Positions 17,508 to 25,637 of a DNA stretch of 25,637 nucleotides are shown piece by piece. The notes under the pieces were generated by a model. It did not search any database and was not told the DNA's origin. It saw only the letters and a list, made by a program, of their open reading frames with translations. The position numbers were made by a program, and so were the translations under genes. How positions within the stretch are numbered: the stretch's first letter is position 1; every line of letters starts with the position of its first letter. This DNA is from JAZDKP01 sp043802925 (GTDB taxonomy: Bacteria; Fibrobacterota; OXYB2-FULL-49-7; JAEUSG01): positions 1 to 25,637 of the forward strand of contig JAZDKP010000167.1 in NCBI GenBank assembly GCA_043802925.1, in the 5' to 3' direction.

Positions 17508-20390
17508 TTACCGGCTGTAAACCATCTTCTTTGTCATCACCTGGTTCCCAACTTTATAAATCGCACAATAGATTCCCGATGCCAGTGTGCGGCCAGGCTC
17601 CCATGTAACCCTGTAAACACCCGAAGGCTTTTCACCGTCCATCAGCACCTTGACAAGCTTCCCCCGGACGTCGTAGATTTTTAACGAGACCTTGCCTTTG
17701 CCCGTCAGTCCAAAATGCAGGGCCGTCCATTGCGAGAAGGGGTTGGGCTGCGCTGTCAGCATGTATAACGCATTGGCGGTTTCACAGCCGGACATGGCGT
17801 TCGGCGGCTCCCCCCAGGTGGCGCTGCTGGCATTGCCCTTGCCATCCTCCACGGTCACCCGCGCGCCGTGTACGTTCTGGCAGATAATCCGGTCGCCTTC
17901 GGCGTGGAGGATTGCGCCGGTGTTCAGCTCGATGTCCCAAAAATAGCGCAGATAATCGTTTTCCGCGTCCGTGGTGTTGGTCGCATCCAGACGCAGCGTA
18001 CCCCCCGTGGAATCCGTAACCAGCGATACCACCGGCGCCTGGTTATGCGTGGCGGTCTTTGTCGCGTCCCGGGGATCGGTATAGCTGTAAAATTCCAGGG
18101 CATCGTTATCACCATCGTTGTCCGTATCGACATTCTTGGGGTTTGTGCCCAGCAGCACCACTTCCTGGCCGTCCCAAAGCCCATCGCCATCGCTGTCCGG
18201 ATTATCGGAAGCGGTTCCGGCCGCGGTTTCCGAAGTGTTTTCCAGCCCGTCATAGTCCGGGTCCAGCGCCGCCTCTTCGGCATCAATGGGCACCCGCAGG
18301 AATTTCCAGGCGTCCTTGCCGCTCACCGTATCCTGATAAACAAGCGGCACATGCGACGGCGGGGAAACGGGCGGCAGTTTGAAGGCCAGACCCTGGCCAT
18401 AAACCAGCACCTGCTCGGTGGAAAAGCGGTCTTCATTGATAAAATATTTCTTTGAGCATATCGCCTTTTTATTCGCATCGTTCCAGAAAAACCATAGCCG
18501 CTCACCGCACAAGGTCATTCGCGCGCCGCCCACGCTGTCCAGCAAGGCGGTCAACACTGTTTGGGAAGTTGCGGTTCCGTTTTTAAAGATAAAGAGCGTA
18601 ATATTGCCGTTGCTGGACCCCCCGTTATTTCCGCAGCACAGGAACACGGTGCTGTCCTTATAGTTTACAGCTGAAATGCTTTTATTGCCCCAACCAATGC
18701 TGCCAAAATTGCTGAATGCGCTCCACTGTTGTCCATTGCCCAGCGTATAGGATAACCGCGCATTATCATTGATCAGGCACATCAATTGCCCTGTGTAGGG
18801 GACCAAGCATACGGGATTGCTCAGATCACAAGCCACGGATTCGTCCTGGCCGCTTGCCCAGACGCCGGACCTTTCCCTTAACGGATATTGCCAGCGTATA
18901 CCGCCGTCATCCGAATAGGAGGCGTAAAGCGACCAGTAGCCTTTAAGGCGGTTTAAATGGTTGCTGGTATAAGCCGCCCACATTCTTCCACTCGGCAAAA
19001 CCGTTGCCACTAAGCCACCACCGCATATTCGGGTGACATCTGAAACAATTATGCTGTGAGGCAGTTGCGGAGGCGTCTGTTGAAAGGTATTATCGGGATA
19101 AACAACCCATCTGTTGTCCTGCGCCATAATCTTGTAAAACTGATGGACCGTGGTAAAGGCGTTGCCCGGCGCGTAATCCATGCACCAGCCATGGGTAATG
19201 TAATAACCCACCCCGCGCAGAAAATTATCGCCAAATGCACAGGCCTGCACGGTCCCTCGTAAGGTGGCCCCAAACAAGAGGGGATACTGTCCGGCCACGG
19301 AATCCGAACGCCAGGTCTGCCCGTTGTCCACGGAACCAATCCACGCCCTGCCGCCATGGTCCCCGCCAGGATTGGAATTGGGTTCCGGTGGCAAAGCCCA
19401 GTATTGATAGCCCTTGAACCGCTCGATAATGCCATACTTGACATTGTCAAAAGGAGCCACCCCTTGCCCATAGGCATAATTCCGATAGGGGGTGGCTGCT
19501 TCATCCACAATGGTCACTGGCGCAGCCGAAGCCACGGCCCCGGTCACCCGCGCCATGATCGAAGGCGCGGGCGGCGGTTCCACTGGCGGCGTGTACATGG
19601 AGGTCAGAAGCCAGGGTTCCAGGGGACGGTTGTCGGTGACCACGGGGTACGCGGGAACCACGTCTTTGGTCGCCAGCCGGATGTTGTCAATATAGATGTC
19701 CGTGACACCTTTGACGTCCCGCAGGGAAATCCTGAAATCCTTTATGTCGCTCAAATCCAACCGCGAAACCCAGGCCAGGTCTTTGATTGGCAGGCAAGCC
19801 GTATAATACTGGCCCGGCTCCACCTCGAATATCCGAAAATGCGACGGACGGAGTTTGCCATGGACGCTTGCCTTGAGCACAACCTTGGCCAGCGTGGTCT
19901 TAACATCAAAATAGATATAATCATAGGCGGACCAGTCCTGTAAGTCCGCGGGAAGTTGGTCCGCCACATGAAACAATGAGAAGAGCGTGCAAAAATGGTC
20001 TGAGCCCCAATCCAACGGCCCCGTCCACTCGCCGTAATTGCCGCGGGTGGAATCCAAAAGACGCTCAGCGCTGATGGTGGCCCATGACTGATAGCGGTAG
20101 GCGTTGATTTTGAATGTTTTATTGCCGGGCACCGCATCGGCGAATATTTCGTGGCAGAGTGCCCGGCTTCCCTGGGTCACATGGGCCGGAGCCGGCCGGG
20201 TCAGAAAGGCGTTATAATAGGGGATACTGTAGACGATTTCATTGGAATCGCCTTTCCCGGCGTAAATGCTGATCGGCCAGACAGCCAATTCATCCTGTTC
20301 AAAACCGCAGACCAGTTTCTCGGCGGCCCAGCCGGTATTTACAAAGAGCACAACCCATAGCAGGACGCCTGTTTTTAGTATTGCATTCAT
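17508..20390 (-). CDS. T9SS cargo: carbohydrate-binding-like domain, Asp-box propeller, calcium repeats, PKD-like domain
   Basis: A 960-residue protein. Signal peptide about 1-22. The N-terminal beta-sandwich (about 25-235, with DWSAYDYIYFDVKTTLAKVVL and ITDIYIDNIRLA-like strand) resembles galactose-binding carbohydrate modules. A sialidase-type propeller (about 290-690) shows Asp boxes SVDNGQTW (about 353) and SDDGGIRW (about 493). Thrombospondin type 3 calcium-binding repeats follow (about 708-777: DPDYDGLENTSET, DSDGDGLWDGQE, DTDNDGDNDALE). A PKD-like domain lies at about 785-860, and the T9SS sorting domain at about 880-960 ends MTKKMVYSR. The start has GGAGAAAG before it, 11 bp after the upstream stop. 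Whether the propeller hydrolyses or only binds glycans is unclear, because the catalytic arginines of sialidases could not be confirmed. Confidence 0.75.
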   Translation of the reverse strand: MNAILKTGVLLWVVLFVNTGWAAEKLVCGFEQDELAVWPISIYAGKGDSNEIVYSIPYYNAFLTRPAPAHVTQGSRALCHEIFADAVPGNKTFKINAYRYQSWATISAERLLDSTRGNYGEWTGPLDWGSDHFCTLFSLFHVADQLPADLQDWSAYDYIYFDVKTTLAKVVLKASVHGKLRPSHFRIFEVEPGQYYTACLPIKDLAWVSRLDLSDIKDFRISLRDVKGVTDIYIDNIRLATKDVVPAYPVVTDNRPLEPWLLTSMYTPPVEPPPAPSIMARVTGAVASAAPVTIVDEAATPYRNYAYGQGVAPFDNVKYGIIERFKGYQYWALPPEPNSNPGGDHGGRAWIGSVDNGQTWRSDSVAGQYPLLFGATLRGTVQACAFGDNFLRGVGYYITHGWCMDYAPGNAFTTVHQFYKIMAQDNRWVVYPDNTFQQTPPQLPHSIIVSDVTRICGGGLVATVLPSGRMWAAYTSNHLNRLKGYWSLYASYSDDGGIRWQYPLRERSGVWASGQDESVACDLSNPVCLVPYTGQLMCLINDNARLSYTLGNGQQWSAFSNFGSIGWGNKSISAVNYKDSTVFLCCGNNGGSSNGNITLFIFKNGTATSQTVLTALLDSVGGARMTLCGERLWFFWNDANKKAICSKKYFINEDRFSTEQVLVYGQGLAFKLPPVSPPSHVPLVYQDTVSGKDAWKFLRVPIDAEEAALDPDYDGLENTSETAAGTASDNPDSDGDGLWDGQEVVLLGTNPKNVDTDNDGDNDALEFYSYTDPRDATKTATHNQAPVVSLVTDSTGGTLRLDATNTTDAENDYLRYFWDIELNTGAILHAEGDRIICQNVHGARVTVEDGKGNASSATWGEPPNAMSGCETANALYMLTAQPNPFSQWTALHFGLTGKGKVSLKIYDVRGKLVKVLMDGEKPSGVYRVTWEPGRTLASGIYCAIYKVGNQVMTKKMVYSR

Positions 20391-20401
20391 GTCTTTCTCC
20401 T

Positions 20402-22651
20402 TTACCGGACGATTAATATTTTCCTGCTACTGGCCAGCCCATTCGCTTTTATTTTCGCAAAATAGATACCGGTGGCCAGGCCGTTGGCGTTCCATTTGAC
20501 CGTGTGCGGACCCGCCCCCTGTTGCGCCTGCACCAGCGATTTCACCAGTTTGCCGCACCGGTCGTAAATCTTCAAAGAAACGGCCCCTGGCATTGGCAGA
20601 TGGTACTTAAATGCCGTAAATTGACGGAAAGGATTCGGGCTGTTCGTAAGGATGGACAACCCTTGAGGCGTCGTCGCCACCTGCACCGCAACCGTGGCGT
20701 GGGGATTGGGAATGCGCAGGAATTTGAGGCTGCTGCCCATCCAGGCCACTGGGAAGTAATTGTCCGGGGAATACATGGGCGCGGTCAAACGGCAAGCGCT
20801 GCCCGCCGTGGCCACAGTGGTGGCCTCGCTCCAGTTGCCATCCGGTAATTGTTTGGTGCAAAAACGAATGACGCCGCCGGTTTCCTGCCATAAATTGAGC
20901 AGGACATCATTGCTGAGCGAGAGTACGCCGCCTTTGCACAGGGCCGGCGTAATGTCCACCAACGCATGGGTCCCGTCAAACTGGTAAATCTTGTCGCCCA
21001 TTGTAAAGTAAACCATGCTTGTTCCATACGTGACCGCCGTATAGGGCTTGTTGATGGAGCTTGGAAAAATGGTTGCGGGTGGGGTCCAGGCATTGTTGTT
21101 GTAATAGGACCATTTGACGCTCCCGTTCAGCCACAGGCAGCCCACGGTCCCCTCATACGGAACGAGTAAGGGATACATGTCCGGCCAGGTGACGGAACTG
21201 GTGATGGTCCCCAGTGAAGACGTTTTGCCTTCATAATTCCACTGCGCTGAATTTTCCACCCACCACTCCGCGCCGGTCAGGCCGCCCTGTCTTGCGCCGT
21301 GGGTGCGCCAGCTTTCCGCATCCATGAGTCCCGAGGCATTGGGCCAGCGCCAGGTCAGGCCTTCGTCATCCGAATACCAGGCGCGCAGATAGACCACGCC
21401 ATAACGGGTCTGGTGCGCCGTGGCCATCCAGATTCTGCCATCGGGCAAGCGAAGGCCGTCCACTTTCCATTCCGGGCAATGAAAGGAATTAGGGGTTATC
21501 ATATAGGGCGTCCCCATTGTCCAGCCCGTGCCATTGAACTTTAAATGGCGGAAATACATGGCCGAGGCCGCGCTGCCACCGCCGCATCTTTCCGTATAAA
21601 AGCCGAACAAATCACCGTCAGCGCCACTCAGGAAATTCCCCGGCGCATTTATACTGTGAAAAAATCCGCCCGGGTTTGACCATGTCTGGCCGCCATCCAC
21701 GCTTTTAATGACGCCTCCCACGGAAAGGTCAAGGCCCATAATCAATCGCTGATTGTCCACCGCGGAAAGCGCCCTCGGATTGCCGTTGAGGTATCCGTAC
21801 GAGGTGTTGATACCCGGAGTAATGGACACAGCGGGCGTATCCAGCGTCAAAAGAGCGTTGTCGCGGGTGCCGGTATATTTGTTCCACACCGGGGTCTGCG
21901 GTGGAAGTTCCGCAACCTGCGGCCACGCTGAATTGTCGGTGATGACCGGCAATGCGCTTCCATCGGCCACGCCGGGCTTCAGTAAACGCATGTTATCAAG
22001 GACCACGTGCTGTGCGTGCAGGCCGTAGAAACGGACGGCATTCACATAAAAATTGGCCATGTGTGAGAGGTTCAATATCCGCCCTTTCAACGTGTCCACC
22101 CCCCAATCGGTGGCGCCGGCGCTTGAGAGCGGTACCTTTATTTCTTGGGCCGCATCCGCCAGGTTAAATTCCAGCGTTACCCATTGATTGGCGGGTACAC
22201 GATATTGCCGGACAATAAATGGAGAGGTCAGCTCATCCTGCAATTGCAGCCAGAGGACACAGGAATCCACCGTACTCTTTACGTCTATCCGAAGGCGGTC
22301 GTAGCCGCTCCAGTCAATGCCCATCCAGGTTCCAAAATAGCCGAATGTCTTGAAAATGACGCCTTGCATTGTTAAGATATTGTTTTCGGGTGGAATCGTA
22401 CCGGAAAGATACCAGGATACGGCGTCCTGGGAGAAATCATGTCCGATGGCCCATTGGCCATCGGTGGCATCCCCCTGATACAGGGTTCCATATCTCCCAT
22501 TGTAGCTTGTTATATCGATACCGCTCCAACCCCAGGTCTGCATCGCGTCGTATTCAAAGCTGCTCAACAGCTTCACGTCTTGCGAAAAAGCAAGCAACGG
22601 GAAAAGGATGGCGGCAACGAACGCGATTTGGATTTTGATTGAATGAAACAT
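20402..22651 (-). CDS. T9SS cargo: carbohydrate-binding-like domain and Asp-box propeller
   Basis: A 749-residue protein, paralogue of the next gene. Signal peptide about 1-23 (IAFVAAILFPLLAFS). The N-terminal domain (about 24-240) shares the pattern W-S-G-Y-D-x-L-R-I-D-V-K and VVLDNMRLLKPG with its neighbour, followed by the VITDN segment both have. The propeller (about 260-650) contains Asp boxes SVDGGQTW (about 317) and SDDEGLTW (about 427), the S-x-D-x-G-x-T-W motif of sialidase/BNR folds. Calcium repeats and the PKD-like domain are absent. The T9SS domain (about 665-749, SPNPFRQF to KILIVR) closes the protein. The ribosome binding site is AGAGGGG. It lies 54 bp after the lyase-like gene and 11 bp before the 960-residue gene, so it is the middle gene of an operon. 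Enzymatic activity is unproven. Confidence 0.75.
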   Translation of the reverse strand: MFHSIKIQIAFVAAILFPLLAFSQDVKLLSSFEYDAMQTWGWSGIDITSYNGRYGTLYQGDATDGQWAIGHDFSQDAVSWYLSGTIPPENNILTMQGVIFKTFGYFGTWMGIDWSGYDRLRIDVKSTVDSCVLWLQLQDELTSPFIVRQYRVPANQWVTLEFNLADAAQEIKVPLSSAGATDWGVDTLKGRILNLSHMANFYVNAVRFYGLHAQHVVLDNMRLLKPGVADGSALPVITDNSAWPQVAELPPQTPVWNKYTGTRDNALLTLDTPAVSITPGINTSYGYLNGNPRALSAVDNQRLIMGLDLSVGGVIKSVDGGQTWSNPGGFFHSINAPGNFLSGADGDLFGFYTERCGGGSAASAMYFRHLKFNGTGWTMGTPYMITPNSFHCPEWKVDGLRLPDGRIWMATAHQTRYGVVYLRAWYSDDEGLTWRWPNASGLMDAESWRTHGARQGGLTGAEWWVENSAQWNYEGKTSSLGTITSSVTWPDMYPLLVPYEGTVGCLWLNGSVKWSYYNNNAWTPPATIFPSSINKPYTAVTYGTSMVYFTMGDKIYQFDGTHALVDITPALCKGGVLSLSNDVLLNLWQETGGVIRFCTKQLPDGNWSEATTVATAGSACRLTAPMYSPDNYFPVAWMGSSLKFLRIPNPHATVAVQVATTPQGLSILTNSPNPFRQFTAFKYHLPMPGAVSLKIYDRCGKLVKSLVQAQQGAGPHTVKWNANGLATGIYFAKIKANGLASSRKILIVR

Positions 22652-22705
22652 GTTGGACCCCTCTTTTAAATATTAAAATGTCAGCAGAGTGATGACCCCT
22701 TTCCC

Positions 22706-25637
22706 CTACCGCAAATAGACCATTTGTTTCTGCAATACCTTCTGCCCGCACCGGAGGCGGTAAAAATAGGCGCCGCTGCCCACGCGGTTCCCGAGGTTGT
22801 CGGTGCCGTTCCAGCAAACGCGCTGGCTTCCAGCGGCCTTCATTTCGTTCACGAGCGTTTTAACCAACTGCCCCTGTATGTTCACCACTTCCAGTTTGAT
22901 AAACGCATTGCCGGCACCCGCTAACCCGGGCACGCTGTACGAAATCACGGTGGAGGGATTGAACGGATTGGGGATGTTGCTATAAAGCGCGAGCGGGCAG
23001 ACCCGTTTACCCTCCGCCTTCTCGATGCCCGTTCCGTCGACAACAGCGCTGACCCCATTCGAAAGCCCGGATACGTTTCCAGTGGAATCAAAGGAGACCA
23101 TGGCGAATCGATAGGTCCCATCGTCCTTGAGGCCGGTCAGGTCAAAGGTGATGGCGGATCCCGCCACCTGCGGCGCGGGCTCGTTCTTGGCGTTCAGCGC
23201 GGCCCAGAAGGAGACCTCCTGTTCGTTCTTATATTGAGTTGCCTTGCTGAGCCACGCGGCACCTGAGTAGGGCAGAGGGTCGCGCAGGTCCGGCCAGCCG
23301 GTTTGTGTGCCCGCGTCCCACCGTTTCACGAAATCGACGATGGGCACATCCACGGGCCAGTACTTGACCTGGTACTCCGCGGCTGTACCAACATTGCCGT
23401 TATCGCCGGGCGCGGTAAAGGTGAGGCGGACCGTGCCAACGCCGGTCGGCGTTGCGGCCAGGTTCGTCACCGCTGCCGGGGGAACGGTGTCGAGTGTACC
23501 TCTCCATAAACTTTGGTAAAAGCAGAGCATTCGGCGGTCGGTGAAACTGCTTCCGTGGGTCGGAATCGCGTCCGTAATCACCTTGAAGAGTTCACTCCGG
23601 CCGCTGGCAAGGTAACCGTAACAAAGTCCAGCGAAGGTTTCGCCGCTGGAACCTGAGAACCCGTAGCTTGCCGCCGCTGCCGCCGCTGTGGCCCGTGCGC
23701 CGTCGCTCCAGTAGTCGGCCCAGGTGTACTGGAACCCCAGGTAGGTGTCTCCTGTCTTTGCCGCCACGAATTCATGGTTCTTGGCAGCGAAAATGAGCGG
23801 GTCGCGGACTTCCTCGTCCCCGGTCACTTCCCAGTATTTATAGAGGGCCCGTATGGCAATGGCGTTCTGGAACAGCGCGGTGACATCACTGGCCGGCTTA
23901 CCCACGGACGGATGGTTGGCGGCCCAGACCGAAAACCAGTCCCCGGCATAGCGCGGGTCCGCGGAAACAGAGTCCTCGGTAGGGCTGATGAACCCCACCG
24001 GACTTCGCCGGGTGGCGTTGCGCATGTCATATCCTTCGATTTTTGCCGGGCGTAAAAAGAGGGTGTCCCCCGTGACTTCATAGGCCTGCAACGCTACCTG
24101 CATGGGCCGGGTATTATAACGGGCGCCCGAACTGATCATGAAGTATTGATCGAGGTCCACAACCGCGCCATGGTGGGTGTCAAAATTCCATGGCCCCCAA
24201 TAGACATAGGTCATGTACATGATGCATGCGGTGGCGCGGACCCCCTGGTCCAGCATGGAACAATAGGTGGGTGGGTCCCCGGTCAGAAGGAAATATTCGA
24301 GCACCTGCTGATTGGGCATGTGCCCGGCATCCGGAATATTTAATGCGCCTTCCCATGTGTATTTCCGATTCCATTTGCAGCCCGGGAAGCTATCGACCGC
24401 GGCCATGTAAAACCCGTAGGAGGGGTTATGAAAAGTGGTTTCAACAATATGCTTTTCAAAATTCATGAAAAAATCAAGTGTGCTCATGCGGCTTTCGGAG
24501 GTATGGATTTGGACCATGTCGTTGAAATAAAATGTCCGGTGTTCCGAATACTCGAAGTCCGTGGGGTTTCCGGTCACCAGATAAGTCCCGTAACAGCTCG
24601 ACAGGTTCCAGTGGTCGCCCGCGCCGTTGAAGTCCGGAATGTAGCCATACATGGTCCAGCCCGATGGATGATAGCCGCCGTCCGTCGGCCAGCCATAGGC
24701 GGGCTTGGCCATGCGCTGCCAGGAACCGGGTGCGAGCCGGTTGTACCCGGGCGGTGGCGCGAACCCGTCGTCCCAGGCCCGCGTGTCGCGGTACCAGTTT
24801 GGGTCGCTTGCCAGGGCACGTAGCGGGGCATCCGTCTTTTTCCAGAGGGAAAGAAGGTTCCCGGAACCGATGGCGCCGCTGAAAAATTCAACCCGTATCC
24901 GCTGGTTCTTGCGTGTCAAGGGGTCCAGGGAATAATTCACGCTTTTGTCCGGGAAAAGCTCAAGCACCATTTTGTCCTGCTGCACCGAAATTGCCTTGGG
25001 ATAGTTGGGCCCGAAGTCGCGCAACGCCACCCGCACGCCCAGCGTCCCGTTCGACACGGCCGCGCCGCCCTTGGCATTGACACCACCCGTGGCGCCGGTG
25101 ATGGTATAGGCCCCGCTGTCCTGCAGCAGACGGACCGGACTGGCGCTCAGGCTTCCCGTGACCTCGGTTTCTCCGAGAAGCGCATAGCTCTGGCTGCCGC
25201 CCAAATTCAGGTTGAGGTTCACCAGATACTTCTTGAAAGGCCAGGCGTAAACCTTGTACGGGTTTGCGCCGATTTCGGGCTTGTCGCCCTCCATGTAGGT
25301 GTTAGTGACCGCGTACTGTACGTCCACGTAGGGTCGGCCCGCGTATGCGGTGATGAACACCTGGTATCCGTAAAGTCCCTTTGTGACCCCGCCCGTTGCC
25401 GCATAATGGCGACCGTCAACCTGGAGGACCACCTTCATGGGCCCCTGCTCCAGGATGCGTACGCTCTCGGGTGCGTTCTGCGATGCGGTATGCTCCTGGC
25501 CGTCCACGCAGCTCCCGGCCGCCCAATCGTTTGCGGTAATCACCCCGCCGTTGGCAAGGTTTGACGCTATTATCTTTTCCGTAACTTCATAGGAACCGTC
25601 ATGGTTGGCGTCCAGCCAGGCCTCGTCGAACAGGTTG
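22706..25637 (-). CDS. PcRGLX/YetA-like (PL26-like) polysaccharide lyase-type protein with FnIII and T9SS domains, 5' end outside window
   Basis: The frame is open to the right edge (it starts NLFDEAWLDANHDG in the last bases), so the gene is 5'-truncated by the window and a GTG at 25543 is only an internal codon. There are 976 visible residues. The first part (about 1-290) resembles the RIFT-barrel and beta-sandwich of PcRGLX/YetA-like proteins: SVRILEQGPMKVVLQVDG, FITAYAGRPYVDVQYAV, ALRDFGPNYPKAI. A helical toroid-like domain follows (about 290-715, with WYRDTRAWDDGF and NVQALEYFLLTG-like helices). A FnIII domain lies at about 720-875, and the T9SS domain at about 885-976 (NIPNPFNPSTVISY to KQMVYLR). 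PL26 members are exo-rhamnogalacturonan lyases. I rate family membership as probable and the substrate as unknown. Confidence 0.65.
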   Translation of the reverse strand, partial: NLFDEAWLDANHDGSYEVTEKIIASNLANGGVITANDWAAGSCVDGQEHTASQNAPESVRILEQGPMKVVLQVDGRHYAATGGVTKGLYGYQVFITAYAGRPYVDVQYAVTNTYMEGDKPEIGANPYKVYAWPFKKYLVNLNLNLGGSQSYALLGETEVTGSLSASPVRLLQDSGAYTITGATGGVNAKGGAAVSNGTLGVRVALRDFGPNYPKAISVQQDKMVLELFPDKSVNYSLDPLTRKNQRIRVEFFSGAIGSGNLLSLWKKTDAPLRALASDPNWYRDTRAWDDGFAPPPGYNRLAPGSWQRMAKPAYGWPTDGGYHPSGWTMYGYIPDFNGAGDHWNLSSCYGTYLVTGNPTDFEYSEHRTFYFNDMVQIHTSESRMSTLDFFMNFEKHIVETTFHNPSYGFYMAAVDSFPGCKWNRKYTWEGALNIPDAGHMPNQQVLEYFLLTGDPPTYCSMLDQGVRATACIMYMTYVYWGPWNFDTHHGAVVDLDQYFMISSGARYNTRPMQVALQAYEVTGDTLFLRPAKIEGYDMRNATRRSPVGFISPTEDSVSADPRYAGDWFSVWAANHPSVGKPASDVTALFQNAIAIRALYKYWEVTGDEEVRDPLIFAAKNHEFVAAKTGDTYLGFQYTWADYWSDGARATAAAAAASYGFSGSSGETFAGLCYGYLASGRSELFKVITDAIPTHGSSFTDRRMLCFYQSLWRGTLDTVPPAAVTNLAATPTGVGTVRLTFTAPGDNGNVGTAAEYQVKYWPVDVPIVDFVKRWDAGTQTGWPDLRDPLPYSGAAWLSKATQYKNEQEVSFWAALNAKNEPAPQVAGSAITFDLTGLKDDGTYRFAMVSFDSTGNVSGLSNGVSAVVDGTGIEKAEGKRVCPLALYSNIPNPFNPSTVISYSVPGLAGAGNAFIKLEVVNIQGQLVKTLVNEMKAAGSQRVCWNGTDNLGNRVGSGAYFYRLRCGQKVLQKQMVYLR

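Overview
The window looks like a chromosomal segment of a moderately GC-rich Gram-negative bacterium of the Fibrobacterota/FCB type. The main evidence is five consecutive large secreted proteins. Each has an N-terminal signal peptide (the last one's 5' end lies outside the window) and a C-terminal FlgD-like sorting domain of the type IX secretion system (T9SS): a PNPF-type motif, a beta-sandwich of about 75-95 residues, and a last residue K or R. A CsgG-like lipoprotein-type gene beside the giant surface protein fits the same group. Species cannot be assigned from the sequence alone.

Region 1 (1-2.75 kb) is a visibly AT-richer accessory patch. The 3' end of a tyrosine recombinase gene runs into a tRNA-Lys(CUU)-like element (381-442) that keeps the acceptor, anticodon and T arms but has no D arm, followed by a perfect-stem terminator. 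A 32-bp exact copy of the tRNA 3' half recurs at 1983-2014, as expected for the ends of an integrated element. The 1.6 kb between the copies holds a second, N-terminally truncated tyrosine recombinase fused to the start of a secreted-protein gene, and a PIN-type toxin gene overlapping a likely antitoxin gene. Just outside lies a Phd/VapB-VapC pair with an ATGA overlap and a palindromic operator covering its promoter.

Region 2 (2.75-6.2 kb) holds two divergent ABC-F ATPase genes. The leftward one is YbiT-like with a degenerate second Walker A motif, and a possible 19-residue leader ORF precedes it. The rightward one is YheS/Uup-like and probably starts at a GTG with a clear ribosome binding site.

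Region 3 (6.2-25.6 kb) lies entirely on the minus strand. A CsgG-like protein gene is translationally coupled to a 3023-residue giant surface protein whose Ig-like domains are arranged in an A-B-C super-repeat. Upstream are a 317-residue T9SS cargo gene and then a probable three-gene operon, in transcription order: a PcRGLX/YetA-like (PL26-like) lyase-type protein cut by the window edge, and two related secreted proteins with a carbohydrate-binding-like N-terminus and a sialidase-like Asp-box propeller. Together these suggest extracellular recognition and breakdown of a complex polysaccharide, exported by T9SS. A 190-nt transcribed spacer downstream of this operon contains a foldable multi-hairpin segment followed by a terminator.
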